A stretch of 64,000 nt of DNA from Planctomycetes bacterium syqfu (lineage in GTDB: Bacteria; Planctomycetota; Phycisphaerae; Phycisphaerales; Phycisphaeraceae): the NCBI GenBank assembly GCA_020974905.1, contig CP087563.1:7254001-7318000 (forward strand), given 5' to 3'. Below are positions 33,827-42,650 of this stretch, one piece after another; the first letter of the stretch is position 1, and each line of letters opens with the position of its first letter. Under the pieces are notes generated by a model. That model saw nothing but the letters and a program-made list of their open reading frames with translations, searched no databases and was not told where the DNA came from. Both the position numbers and the translations under genes were made by a program.

Positions 33827-34993
33827 TTACATCAACCGCTTACACACAATCGCACGCGAGTGATCACCAAATCGCAGGACGAAGACTGTCAGCAGTTCAT
33901 CACCCTTGCCACGCAGTTGTTTTTGCAGGACATCAGGGTTCACGAGTTTGCCGCGTGTTTTGACTTCGACGATACCTGCGTTGTGTTGGCGTAAGGCAGC
34001 TTTGACCTGCTTGATTTGCCATGGCATTTCGTCGAGAACTTCAAACGAAGTCACCCATGGACTCTCGATCAAATCTTCACTCGTCAGTAAACCTGCTTGC
34101 GGATGAACACATGCAACATCAAGTTGGCGGCATAAACTTGCCATCAATCCCAAGCGTTCAACCGACGCATCAAACGTCATCACATAATTGGATATCTCAT
34201 CTTCCGGTGGGGTGTCCCAGACATCTTCCTCATCCGCTGCAATACTCAGACCCTCAGGCAGCAACGTTGCACGCCGTGCATACTGGGCAAACTCACCAGT
34301 CCACAACACTGCCTGTACCAACTGCCCATGCTCGGAGATGATTTCAATTTCACCTGCGGGTAAGTCATCCAGTTCAACGCCCGGCCCGAGTTTGAAACAT
34401 GCCGTGGGTTGCTGCTCCAGCAGTGACATCATCACATCCATGCCCGGTTGATAGTCTTCCAGGCGATGTGTCCGACCACGTTGGTTTCGTCTCGCTGGAT
34501 CAATGTGAAACACGGTGTGTGCATCAAGCTTGAGCTGGGCAACATCACCGACATGTGTCGGGCAATCCGCGTTATGTGATGTCATCCATGCACGTATTGG
34601 GTCCATGTCCATGCCGGTGACAGCAATGCCTGCCCGCGAAAGACTGAAGGCATCTCCACCGATCCCGCTGCAAAGATCCATCACGGGTTTTCCCAGTTGG
34701 CTAAAGCGTTTGGCTTTGTGTTCGGACACCAACAGACTCGTGGCCTGTTCGACGCCTGCACTGTCAGCCATGAGTCGGTTGGCGATCTCGGAGGGCCATT
34801 TCTTTTCCGCTTTGGATCGTGCTTTGATCAAGTCCAACGCAAGATGAACCAGTTGCGCATCATGGCCCTGACGCAGACGACTGACTGCAGCAACATCGGT
34901 CGGATCAATTGACATCGCGTCATGTAACAGCGAATCGCATTGGCCGTCAGCCAGTTGCATCCAAAGGGGTAATAAGTCAGTCGAATCAGGCAT
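33827..34993 (-). CDS. class I SAM-dependent methyltransferase with THUMP-like domain
   Basis: 388 residues from ATG 34993, which overlaps the upstream MFS gene's stop by 8 bases; a start further upstream would lie well inside that gene. The SAM motif is KPVMDLCSGIGGDAFSLSRAGIAVTGMDMDPI at about 123-155, followed by VFHIDPARRN. The C-terminal part matches the THUMP-like domain of this family (VKAALRQHNAGIVEVKTRGKLVNPDVLQKQLRGKGDELLTVFVLR). RNA or rRNA methylation is likely, with the exact target unknown. Confidence 0.85.
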   Translation of the reverse strand: MPDSTDLLPLWMQLADGQCDSLLHDAMSIDPTDVAAVSRLRQGHDAQLVHLALDLIKARSKAEKKWPSEIANRLMADSAGVEQATSLLVSEHKAKRFSQLGKPVMDLCSGIGGDAFSLSRAGIAVTGMDMDPIRAWMTSHNADCPTHVGDVAQLKLDAHTVFHIDPARRNQRGRTHRLEDYQPGMDVMMSLLEQQPTACFKLGPGVELDDLPAGEIEIISEHGQLVQAVLWTGEFAQYARRATLLPEGLSIAADEEDVWDTPPEDEISNYVMTFDASVERLGLMASLCRQLDVACVHPQAGLLTSEDLIESPWVTSFEVLDEMPWQIKQVKAALRQHNAGIVEVKTRGKLVNPDVLQKQLRGKGDELLTVFVLRFGDHSRAIVCKRLM

Positions 34994-36227
34994 CGCTGGA
35001 TGATACCGGCTTGCGGATGAACATGCAGAGAACAAGCCCACCAATATTAAATACACCGATCACCAGCAGGGAGGTTGCCGCGGTTGTGTGATCCGCAATC
35101 ATGCCTGAAATCCAGAGCGATTGGCTCCCCAGTGACCAGGCAAGGCCCATGAGAATCCCGCTTGCCAGGGAAGCTTTACCGGGGAGCAATTCTTGTCCCA
35201 ATGCAACACCCAGCGGGTTCATCGTGCCCATGAGTCCGCCGGTGATCAACAACAGAATCGCAAAGGTCGGTAGCGGCAGATTGGGGATGAGAATCATCAT
35301 GTAATAAAACACAATGGCCATGACGATCGTCACCGCCAAGAGCTTGCGACGTCCCCAGCGATCCGCCAGGTGTCCTGCAGGAACCATCAGCAAAATCGAG
35401 CCACCCACGGCAAAGGCAAAGCCGCCACCATTGACAAACCACTCGGGATAGCCCTTGGCTTCAAGCAACTCTGGCAGGAGAAAATACATCGCCATGTTCA
35501 CACCCGAAGCAAACACCAACAACCCATACAGCGGAAGCAGATGCTCTCGGAGCATTGACACAGCGTCCTTGAAGTGAACCCCATTGGACTGCTTGGCGGA
35601 CTTCTGTTCCAGGGGCTTGCACCACAGCCAGACCAAAAGCATCAGTGGTAAGGCAGCAACGAGAATCCAGGGCGTATTGCCATCAGAATTTTTGTAGACA
35701 TAGCTGAAAATCGTCTGGCTGGATGCAAAGCCCATCATGCCGATGCCGATGAAAATCGACACCAATAACGAACGCTTGTGTGAAATCGCATCACCGGCCA
35801 AACCGGCAGCAGGGGGATGAAACATCGCCTGCCCCAGTCGCGTGGTGAAGAGCAATGTGAACATGATCAGATAAGCACCGACCATGCCGAAGGCTTCTTT
35901 GTGGATACCCACTGGCCCCAACAACATACCTGCACAAGTCAGCAGCAGACCCAGGAGGATGTAGTGGCGTCGTTTACCCCCGGTGTCCGCCCAGATGCCG
36001 AACATGGGTTGTAACGCCATGGTGGTTGTCGCTGCGACCGTAGAGATCAGTCCCGCGTAACCCAGATCAAGCTCTGCCATTTTCTTGAACACCGGCCACA
36101 TCCCACCCAGGCAGTCGACCATGGCATGGGCTAGGAGCAATGCCAGGAATGTCCGTAATGCCCCGGGTTTGAAGGCCGGTTCATCAATGGAAGTCGCGGG
36201 TACAGATTGGACTTGGGCTATGGTCAT
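34986..36227 (-). CDS. MFS transporter
   Basis: 413 residues from ATG 36227 (a GTG at 36236 is also in frame). Twelve helices are expected; the loop motif WADTGGKRRHYILLG follows helix 2 and HLADRWGRRKLLAVT follows helix 8, both typical MFS A-motifs. Related in pattern to fosmidomycin-resistance-type exporters, but the substrate is unknown. It shares an 8-base overlap with the methyltransferase gene, so the two form an operon. Confidence 0.94.
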   Translation of the reverse strand: MTIAQVQSVPATSIDEPAFKPGALRTFLALLLAHAMVDCLGGMWPVFKKMAELDLGYAGLISTVAATTTMALQPMFGIWADTGGKRRHYILLGLLLTCAGMLLGPVGIHKEAFGMVGAYLIMFTLLFTTRLGQAMFHPPAAGLAGDAISHKRSLLVSIFIGIGMMGFASSQTIFSYVYKNSDGNTPWILVAALPLMLLVWLWCKPLEQKSAKQSNGVHFKDAVSMLREHLLPLYGLLVFASGVNMAMYFLLPELLEAKGYPEWFVNGGGFAFAVGGSILLMVPAGHLADRWGRRKLLAVTIVMAIVFYYMMILIPNLPLPTFAILLLITGGLMGTMNPLGVALGQELLPGKASLASGILMGLAWSLGSQSLWISGMIADHTTAATSLLVIGVFNIGGLVLCMFIRKPVSSSDA

Positions 36228-36327
36228 AAGGCACACACTCTAACAACTCGCTGTTGCCGGACAACGCAGCCTACATTGACGCAGTGTCAGCAATCAGACT
36301 TTCAGGCAATGTGTTTATCACTTGTCA

Positions 36328-36343
36328 GAACAACTTTTTGTTC
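36328..36343. promoter_or_regulatory. inverted repeat, candidate operator
   Basis: GAACAACTTTTTGTTC: two perfect 6-base arms around 4 bases. It ends 18 bases before the -35 of the epimerase promoter and is flanked by two TTGTCA copies (36322-36327 and 36347-36352), so an upstream activator site is plausible. Confidence 0.5.
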
Positions 36344-36361
36344 CAATTGTCAAAAAATTCA

Positions 36362-36389
36362 TTGAATTAACAAAAAGGTTCCCTAGAAT
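36362..36389 (+). promoter_or_regulatory. promoter of the sugar isomerase/oxidoreductase pair
   Basis: TTGAAT (36362-36367) and TAGAAT (36384-36389) with a 16-base spacer. Transcription would start near 36396, giving a leader of about 46 bases to ATG 36442. Confidence 0.6.
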
Positions 36390-36441
36390 AACACCCATAC
36401 GATTTTTGAGACTTTATTCAGGAAAATTCACGGAGTTAGAC

Positions 36442-37290
36442 ATGATCAAGTCCATCAGCTATTGGGCATTGGAACACGGGTTAGCCGGGACGCATCCGAT
36501 CGACAAAGCATTGGAAGAGGCTGCAGACGCAGGGTTTGAGGCGATTGAGTTGGCGGTTGGGACCGAAGGGGCGTTTCACGTTGAAATGTCTGACAGCGAG
36601 TTGTCCACCATTGCCAAGTCCATCGAACAGGTGTCGATCAGTGTCCCCACGGTGGCTGCCGGTTTGAGTTGGGGCTGCAATCCTGTCAGTGATGATGCTG
36701 GCGTTCGCGCCAAGTCCATCGACATTCACGCCAAGGCGCTGCGCTGCACCGCTGCGGTTGGTGCCAAGGCCATGCTCATGGTCCCCGGCTTTGTGGGCGG
36801 TCCATTAAGCGGCGGCGCTCTGGTGCGGTATGACCATGCCATGGATCGCATCAAGGAAGCTGTCGAGACGCTTTTACCCGTGGCTGAAGAAGTCGGTGTG
36901 GACTTGTGTCTGGAAAACGTCTGGAACGGCATGTTCTATTCACCGTTGGAGTTTGCCAGCTTTATTGATTCGTTTACGTCCGATCGTCTGGGTGTCTACT
37001 TCGACGTCGGCAATGTGCTCGGTTATCACCAGCATCCGCCGTACTGGATTGAACTATTGGGCAAGCGCATCAAGCGTGTTCACATCAAGGACTTCACCGA
37101 GAACTTCGGTTTTGTCGGAGGCTACATGTTCTGCCCACTGGGTGCAGGTCAGGTCCCCTGGGAAGAATCCATGAAAGCCCTCAAAGCCATCGGCTATGAT
37201 CAGACCATCGTCGCGGAAATGCTCCCCTGGGATCCGGGCCAACTCCAACGCACCAGCCAGGAGATGGATCGTATTCTCGCGTTGGCTTAA
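36442..37290 (+). CDS. sugar phosphate isomerase/epimerase (xylose isomerase-like TIM barrel)
   Basis: 282 residues from ATG 36442, preceded by CGGAG. The AP endonuclease 2-like barrel shows the metal ligands: CLENVWNGMF (Glu), GVYFDVGNVLGYHQHP (Asp/His), KRVHIKDF (His) and IVAEMLPWDP (Glu). This family epimerises keto-sugars or isomerises sugar derivatives, often next to Gfo/Idh/MocA oxidoreductases, as here (the next gene follows 60 bases later). The two probably act in one sugar pathway and share a promoter. Confidence 0.94.
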   Translation: MIKSISYWALEHGLAGTHPIDKALEEAADAGFEAIELAVGTEGAFHVEMSDSELSTIAKSIEQVSISVPTVAAGLSWGCNPVSDDAGVRAKSIDIHAKALRCTAAVGAKAMLMVPGFVGGPLSGGALVRYDHAMDRIKEAVETLLPVAEEVGVDLCLENVWNGMFYSPLEFASFIDSFTSDRLGVYFDVGNVLGYHQHPPYWIELLGKRIKRVHIKDFTENFGFVGGYMFCPLGAGQVPWEESMKALKAIGYDQTIVAEMLPWDPGQLQRTSQEMDRILALA

Positions 37291-37350
37291 TAACACTGTA
37301 AAACAAGTAGTAAATCAAAGAATCAAACATCAATCAGGAGTTGAATAAAA

Positions 37351-38370
37351 ATGGTTAAGGTTGGCGTATTGGGATTGGGCACCATGGGAAGCACCCATCT
37401 GGATGCCTATGGCAAAATTGACAACGCTCAGATCGTTGCCGTCTGCGACATCGACGAAGATGTCCTCTCCGGCAAGAACAAAAAGGAAGGCAACATTGAA
37501 GGTCAGGCACAAGGCGGCTTTGATCTGAATGCACCGGGACTCAAGAAGTTTACCGACGGCATGGAGATGATTAACGACCCGGATATCGACGTCATCGATA
37601 TCTGCCTGCCGACACCCGAACACCTGCGCTATGCCATCGCATCACTGGAAGCGGGCAAACACACCTTCATGGAAAAACCGTTGGCAAGAACCAATGAAGA
37701 CACGCAGCAAATCGTCGACGCGGCTGCCAAAGCCAAAGGCATGAACATGTGTGCGCTGTGCATGCGGTTCTGGCCTCAATGGGCGTGGCTCAAGGAACAG
37801 GTCGAAAAGCAGACCTTTGGCAAGGTCCTGGGCGCTACCTTCCGACGTGTGGCAACGCATCCGGGCCGCAGTTTCTATCTCAACGGTGATGAGTCGGGCG
37901 GGGCGGCATTGGACCTGCACATCCACGATACCGACTTCGTCAAGTATCTCTTTGGCATGCCCAAAGCCGTCGTCAGCCACGGTTACTCCAAGGAAACCAC
38001 CGCCGTCGATCACCTCACCACGCAGTACATCTACGATGACATCCCCATGGTCAGCGCAGAAGGCGGTTGGGCGATGACCGATGGTTTTGGTTTCAAAATG
38101 CAGTACACCGTCAATTTTGAGAAAGCCACCGCTTCTTTCGACATTGGTTTACCTGAACCGTTGACGCTTGCAGAGGTCGGGAAAGACCCTGTTGCTGTCG
38201 AATGCGAACCGGACATGGGTTATTTCCATGAACTCAAATATTTCATGAATTGTGTCGAAACCGGGAACAAACCGGACACGGCTTCCTTTGCGGACGCCGC
38301 CGAATCGGTTAAGATCGTTTTAGCGGAAGTCCAAAGTGTCCGCACAGGTCAAACTGTGACCTTGGACTAA
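37351..38370 (+). CDS. Gfo/Idh/MocA family oxidoreductase
   Basis: 339 residues with a Shine-Dalgarno CAGGAG. GVLGLGTMGSTH is the dinucleotide motif and TFMEKPLART carries the EKP Lys near residue 107. The substrate domain has GRSFYLNGDESGGAALDLHIHDTDFVKYLFGMPK with conserved Asp and His. An 18-residue insert after strand 3 (SGKNKKEGNIEGQAQGGFDL) is somewhat unusual. The gene follows the epimerase and is closed by a terminator, so the pair forms a short operon. Confidence 0.95.
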   Translation: MVKVGVLGLGTMGSTHLDAYGKIDNAQIVAVCDIDEDVLSGKNKKEGNIEGQAQGGFDLNAPGLKKFTDGMEMINDPDIDVIDICLPTPEHLRYAIASLEAGKHTFMEKPLARTNEDTQQIVDAAAKAKGMNMCALCMRFWPQWAWLKEQVEKQTFGKVLGATFRRVATHPGRSFYLNGDESGGAALDLHIHDTDFVKYLFGMPKAVVSHGYSKETTAVDHLTTQYIYDDIPMVSAEGGWAMTDGFGFKMQYTVNFEKATASFDIGLPEPLTLAEVGKDPVAVECEPDMGYFHELKYFMNCVETGNKPDTASFADAAESVKIVLAEVQSVRTGQTVTLD

Positions 38371-38419
38371 TGCTTGCAGGGAGGCAATGATTTCTTGCTA
38401 TTGACCTGATCCAGGCGAT

Positions 38420-38455
38420 AACCCGGTGTCTGACGATGCCGGGTTTTTTATTTTA
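38420..38455 (+). terminator. intrinsic terminator after the oxidoreductase gene
   Basis: AACCCGG (38420-38426) pairs with CCGGGTT (38439-38445), with a 12-base loop, followed by T-rich TTTTATTTTAT. Confidence 0.8.
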
Positions 38456-38593
38456 TCGATACTCGTCAGAAACATTCGTCATACACGCGATATCAAAGTC
38501 TGAATACGGCTTTGCCTCTTGCTTGTGACATCCAGTTCGGTACACTGTGTGGTGCCTATTTGCACGGCAGACTTTTTAGGATTGCAATCGACC

Positions 38594-39181
38594 ATGTGTC
38601 AGCCAACCAACGGTGATCAAAACAACCAACCCGACGAACCTGGTGGGGCCTCTTCCGAAGCCTCGCAGGACGATGTCCCTGAGGGTAGTTGTTTGGGAGA
38701 GGATCGCCCTCAACCCTTTAATATCACTCTGACATGTCAGACAGCCGACATTGATCCGCCCATCCAGGGCTGGCTTGATGTGCAATTGGCCAAACTCGCT
38801 CAAGTCGCAGGCATCACCTCACTGGAACTCTCCGTGGTTCTGGTGGACGATCAACAGATGTCTGAGATGCATGAACAATACATGGATATCACTGGCACGA
38901 CTGACGTGCTGACCTTTGACCTCAGCGATGATCCAGAGGATCCGAACGTGATCGAAGGGGAATTGATTCTCTGCGTGGATGAAGCGTCCCGACAGGCTGC
39001 CAGCCGCGAACACCACACGCGGCTGGAGTTGCTGTTATACGGGCTTCACGGCTTGTTACATTTGATGGGCTATGACGATCATGACGAAGACGATTATGAC
39101 CGCATGCACGCCAGAGAAGATGAAATATTGACGCAAGCCGGCTTTGATGCCCTGTTTGCCAGAGATGAAAAACAACTGTGA
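38594..39181 (+). CDS. ybeY: endoribonuclease YbeY (rRNA maturation factor)
   Basis: 195 residues from ATG 38594. The zinc motif HGLLHLMGYDDHDEDDYDRMHARE at about 154 matches the family's HGxLHLxGYDH, with one extra Asp before the third His. TTDVLTFDLSD is the other conserved stretch. An acidic, Gln/Asn-rich N-terminal extension of about 50 residues is not found in E. coli YbeY. It acts on 16S rRNA 3' ends. It lies upstream of a CorC-like gene, the common bacterial neighbourhood. Confidence 0.95.
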   Translation: MCQPTNGDQNNQPDEPGGASSEASQDDVPEGSCLGEDRPQPFNITLTCQTADIDPPIQGWLDVQLAKLAQVAGITSLELSVVLVDDQQMSEMHEQYMDITGTTDVLTFDLSDDPEDPNVIEGELILCVDEASRQAASREHHTRLELLLYGLHGLLHLMGYDDHDEDDYDRMHAREDEILTQAGFDALFARDEKQL

Positions 39182-39284
39182 CCCCTCGTGTTCCCGTCGA
39201 TTGACGGACACCTGTTCGGCATGAGCCTCGGATCAGCCGGAGATTGGGTAAATGAAATGGAAACCTGCCGAGGATGAAGAGTAA

Positions 39285-40592
39285 TTGACGGTGAGTGATC
39301 CTGCTATATGGATCGGATTGGTGGCCTGTCTGCTTGGCTGCTATTTCAGTGCCTGTAACATTGCGATCAAGATTTTCAGCCGCGCTCGTCTGACGGAGTT
39401 GCTGTCTGATCGCATGGACAATGCCAAGCTTGAACCCTTCTTCAAACGTTCCTCACGCATCCCGCTGATGACCGGCACGTTTCGCACGGGACTCAATTTC
39501 ATCGTGCTCCTGGCGGTACTCAGCTACCTGGATCGCAATGTCGAATTGACCACGCTCTACCAATACGCGGTGGCATTCCTGATCAGCAGCGTTCTTGTGA
39601 GTATTTTCACGGTTGCCATCGCTTTGAGTTGGGCGCGGTATCAACCTGAAGCCATCGTCGCATGGTCGATCCCGTTGCTGACGGTGTTGCTCGCCATCTT
39701 CACGCCGGTGGTCGCGTTCCTGCATTTGTTTGATCCTGTCGTTCGTCGTGTCTCAGGTGCATCACTTGTCAATGACGCTGAGAGTGATGCCAGTGATGAA
39801 GTGATGTCCGTGGTGGAAGAGCATGAATCCGTTGGCTCGGTGGACTCGGAACAAAAGGAAATGATCGAAGCGGTTTTCGATCTCACCGACACCCTGGCTG
39901 GCGAGATCATGACCCCGCGTACCGACATTGAAGGCATTGAGTATGGCAAATCACTGTCAGAGATTCGTGATCTGATCCTCGAAGCCGGACACAGCCGCAT
40001 TCCCGTCTATGGTGAAAATCTCGATGACATTCTGGGGGTGCTCTACGTCAAGGATTTGATCAAGCTGATTAACGGTGAGGATCTTCGCGAATTTGATCTG
40101 AAAAATTATCTGCGTGACGTACTGATGATTCCCGAAAGCAAGTCCGTCCGGGACCTGCTTGCTGAGTTCAAGGCAACGAAGGTACATATCGCCATCGTAC
40201 TCGATGAGTATGGTGGGACCGCAGGTCTGGTGACCATCGAAGACATCCTCGAAGAACTTGTCGGTGATATTGAAGACGAGTACGAAGAAGACGAAGAAAA
40301 GCCGACGGTTCGCAAGATTGCTGATGATCTTTTTGAGGTCGATGCTCGTGTGTACATTGACGATCTGAACGACGAATTGGAAGTCGAACTGCCTGAAGAT
40401 GAAGACTACGAAACCGTTGGCGGGTTTGTGTTCTCCACCTTGGGACATGTCCCGGAAGTCGGGGAGACATTCTCACACGGCAGTCTCGCGGTCACCGTCC
40501 TGGCAGCAGAGAAGACCAAGGTGCTCAGTGTGCAGATTCAGATTCAAGAGACCGACGATGCCAACACCGTGAATAACGGGCATCACAATTAA
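39285..40592 (+). CDS. CorC/HlyC family protein (DUF21 membrane domain, CBS pair, CorC_HlyC)
   Basis: 435 residues. Starts possible are TTG 39285 and GTG 39291, both after AGGATGAAGAG. The N-terminal DUF21-type region has four helices, then a CBS pair begins at IMTPRTDIEGI (about 205) with VPVYGENLDDILGVLYVKDL, and the C-terminal FAD/CorC_HlyC domain includes ADDLFEVDARVYIDDLNDELEVELPEDEDYETVGGFVFSTLGHVPEVG. Such proteins transport Mg2+/Co2+ or support membrane function. The position after ybeY matches the ybeY-corC order of other bacteria. Confidence 0.93.
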   Translation: MTVSDPAIWIGLVACLLGCYFSACNIAIKIFSRARLTELLSDRMDNAKLEPFFKRSSRIPLMTGTFRTGLNFIVLLAVLSYLDRNVELTTLYQYAVAFLISSVLVSIFTVAIALSWARYQPEAIVAWSIPLLTVLLAIFTPVVAFLHLFDPVVRRVSGASLVNDAESDASDEVMSVVEEHESVGSVDSEQKEMIEAVFDLTDTLAGEIMTPRTDIEGIEYGKSLSEIRDLILEAGHSRIPVYGENLDDILGVLYVKDLIKLINGEDLREFDLKNYLRDVLMIPESKSVRDLLAEFKATKVHIAIVLDEYGGTAGLVTIEDILEELVGDIEDEYEEDEEKPTVRKIADDLFEVDARVYIDDLNDELEVELPEDEDYETVGGFVFSTLGHVPEVGETFSHGSLAVTVLAAEKTKVLSVQIQIQETDDANTVNNGHHN

Positions 40593-40606
40593 TCAAATTT
40601 CTTTGC

Positions 40607-40696
40607 GTCACTCCCGCGTCCCCGGAAGGCGGGAGTCAAGTGATACATGCAAGCGTCAACAGAATGCCACTGGATTCCCGTCTGCGCGGGAATGAC
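40607..40696. repeat. palindromic dispersed repeat, copy 2
   Basis: Same element as 4454-4550: GTCACTCCCGCGTCCCCG at the left and the complement TTCCCG...GGGAATGAC at the right. This copy has lost about 7 bases from the right arm. The 20-base core at 40674-40693 reads ATTCCC-N8-GGGAAT. It follows the CorC-like gene by 15 bases. Confidence 0.8.
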
Positions 40697-40742
40697 GAGA
40701 TGTAAGTGATCTTGAAGATTGATCGTTTATATCGCAATAGCT

Positions 40743-40778
40743 GCATCACCACGTGATGCTGAAACGGCGTTGCCGTTT
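40743..40778. terminator. two adjacent hairpins between convergent genes
   Basis: GCATCAC/GTGATGC (40743-40759) and AAACGGC/GCCGTTT (40762-40778), each with a 3-base loop. They sit between the CorC-like gene (+) and the sulfatase (-) and could end both transcripts, but no clear T-run follows. Confidence 0.4.
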
Positions 40779-40806
40779 ATTCTCGTGATAAGCAAGTTGT
40801 TCTGAC

Positions 40807-42281
40807 TTACCCCATCATGCTATCACCTGGATCGACAGTTTTGGCCTGTTCTCCGGTTTGATCGGGCATCAATTCTGCGCGGGGCATCGGGTCATCCAGT
40901 TGGTCCATCCAACTGTTTAGAAGCGATGCGAGTTTATTCTGCAAGGGCGCGACCTTCGGATGATTGGCATAATTGCGCGTCTCCTGCGGATCTTCAATCA
41001 TGTCATAAAGCTCGGGCTTATCGCCGACATTGTGAATAAATTTATGTGTCGATGTACGGATCATGCGATGGGCAAAACCGCATCCCGATGAGCCGTCATA
41101 CGCTGCATACATGGTCTTTCGCGGTCGGTTATTGGGTTGGCCATGAGCAAGGGAGAGAAGGCTTTTACCCGTGGAGTCGGTGATGGGATCAGAGCCGGAC
41201 TGTTCAAGCAGGGCAGCCGCAAGGTCCAGGTGATCCGTCATTTCAGTGATGCGCCTGGCGGACTTCTGTCCCGGTGTTTTTACCATCAACGGCACGCGAA
41301 CCGATTCCTCGTACAGACACATCTTCTGAAACAGGCGATGCGAGCCAAGCATTTCCCCGTGATCCGAAGTAAAGACCAGCAGGGTGTCTTCGTAGAGACC
41401 TTTGTCCTTGAGCGCACTGACGATCTGTCCGACATGGTGATCGAGCATGCTGGTCATCCCCATGTACATCGCCCAGACGTGTGCCCAGTGTTCGATGGGG
41501 ACATGCGATCCGAGTTGGCCGGCAGTGTTTGCAAGCTGGAGTGCGGGCATGCCCTGATACCATTTGCCAACCGTGTCGGGCATGCCGATGTTGTCGGGGT
41601 GATACATGTGCGCCCATTTGCGCGGCGCCCACAGCGGGGGTGCGGCAGCCAGAACATGCCATACAGACACAGCGGTTTGGAGTCGTCATGTTCCTGGATG
41701 GCATTGACCATTTTCTGCGTAATCACCGAATCATAAAACAGGTCTTCACGCAACGGCCAGACGGCGGTGCGCGCGCTGGTTCCGGATGTGACACGGGATT
41801 GACCCTCAGCATGTTCAAGCACCGGATCACGAAAGACGGTCATGTCCGGGAGCATCAGGCCACGCTTGTGTAACGCACGGTGATGCGATCCGACGGAAGT
41901 GGGGCCGAGGAATTTGACGTCCGGGCAGTTGGCATCAAATCCACCTGCGGTTCGCACGTGTTGAATGCCAGCATGGTACACGTCATAGCCCTGGGCAGCG
42001 ATGCGGTTGGGGATCAGGTCCAGGCCTGCATTGACCGTGCCGTGTTCGCGTTCTTCGGGGAACCATCCGTTGATGATCGCACCATGTTGCCTTGGATACA
42101 GTCCGGTCATCAAGCTGCTGCGTGCAGGGACACACAACGGGCAGACCGTGTAGTGATGTTCAAAGACCGTGCTCTGGTTGGCCAGCGCATCAAGGTGCGG
42201 GGTGTCGCATTGCTGATCACCGTAAGCCTGCAGAAGGTCGAAACGCAGTTGGTCTGCCATAAGGAAAATGATGTTGGACAT
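40807..42281 (-). pseudogene. sulfatase with a frameshift
   Basis: The gene is split between two overlapping frames. The N-terminal frame (42281 to about 41636, open to 41454) has the formylglycine motif CVPARSSLMTG with Cys50, plus LMADQLRFDLLQAYG. The C-terminal frame (open 41670 to 40807) continues with PPLWAPRKWAHM...VFTSDHGEMLGSHRLFQK, where the DH.E.LG motif is conserved. They join at a homopolymer of five G (41636-41640; five C on the coding strand). One extra C would restore a single frame, giving HPPLW. It is therefore a recent pseudogene, a sequencing error, or a frameshift-regulated gene. An intact version would have about 490 residues and resemble the second sulfatase at 59432. 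Confidence 0.85.
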
Positions 42282-42315
42282 GCTAAAAGGCTAACGTTGG
42301 TGTATCTTTGTTTCA

Positions 42316-42639
42316 ATGCCCACGGATGTCGATGCGATGATTAAACAATTTTGTGAACCGAGTGATGACGGTGTATTGTTGCACATCAAGGTGGTCCCGG
42401 GGGCCAGTCGGAGCAAAATTGCCGGTGTTTTAGGGGATCGATTGAAGGTTCTCATTGCTGCACCTCCTGAAGACGGCAAAGCCAACAAAGCGATCTGCCA
42501 ATTATTGGGGAAAATTTTTTCTGTGCCCAAACGCGATGTTGCTGTGGTCAAGGGTACAACGAACCCGATAAAAACCGTACAATTATCTGGCCTTGAAGTT
42601 TGTAAGGCAGTTGATGTTTTACAGATGTTACTCAAGTGA
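42316..42639 (+). CDS. YggU/DUF167 family protein
   Basis: 107 residues. The family signature KVVPGASRSKIAGVLGDRLKVLIAAPPEDGKANKAICQLLGKIF is fully present. These small alpha/beta proteins have unknown function, often near pilus or cell-division genes. It is divergent from the sulfatase gene (34 bases between start codons) and its stop is just before the deacetylase-like gene, suggesting one transcript. Confidence 0.95.
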   Translation: MPTDVDAMIKQFCEPSDDGVLLHIKVVPGASRSKIAGVLGDRLKVLIAAPPEDGKANKAICQLLGKIFSVPKRDVAVVKGTTNPIKTVQLSGLEVCKAVDVLQMLLK

Positions 42640-42650
42640 GATGCGATTTA

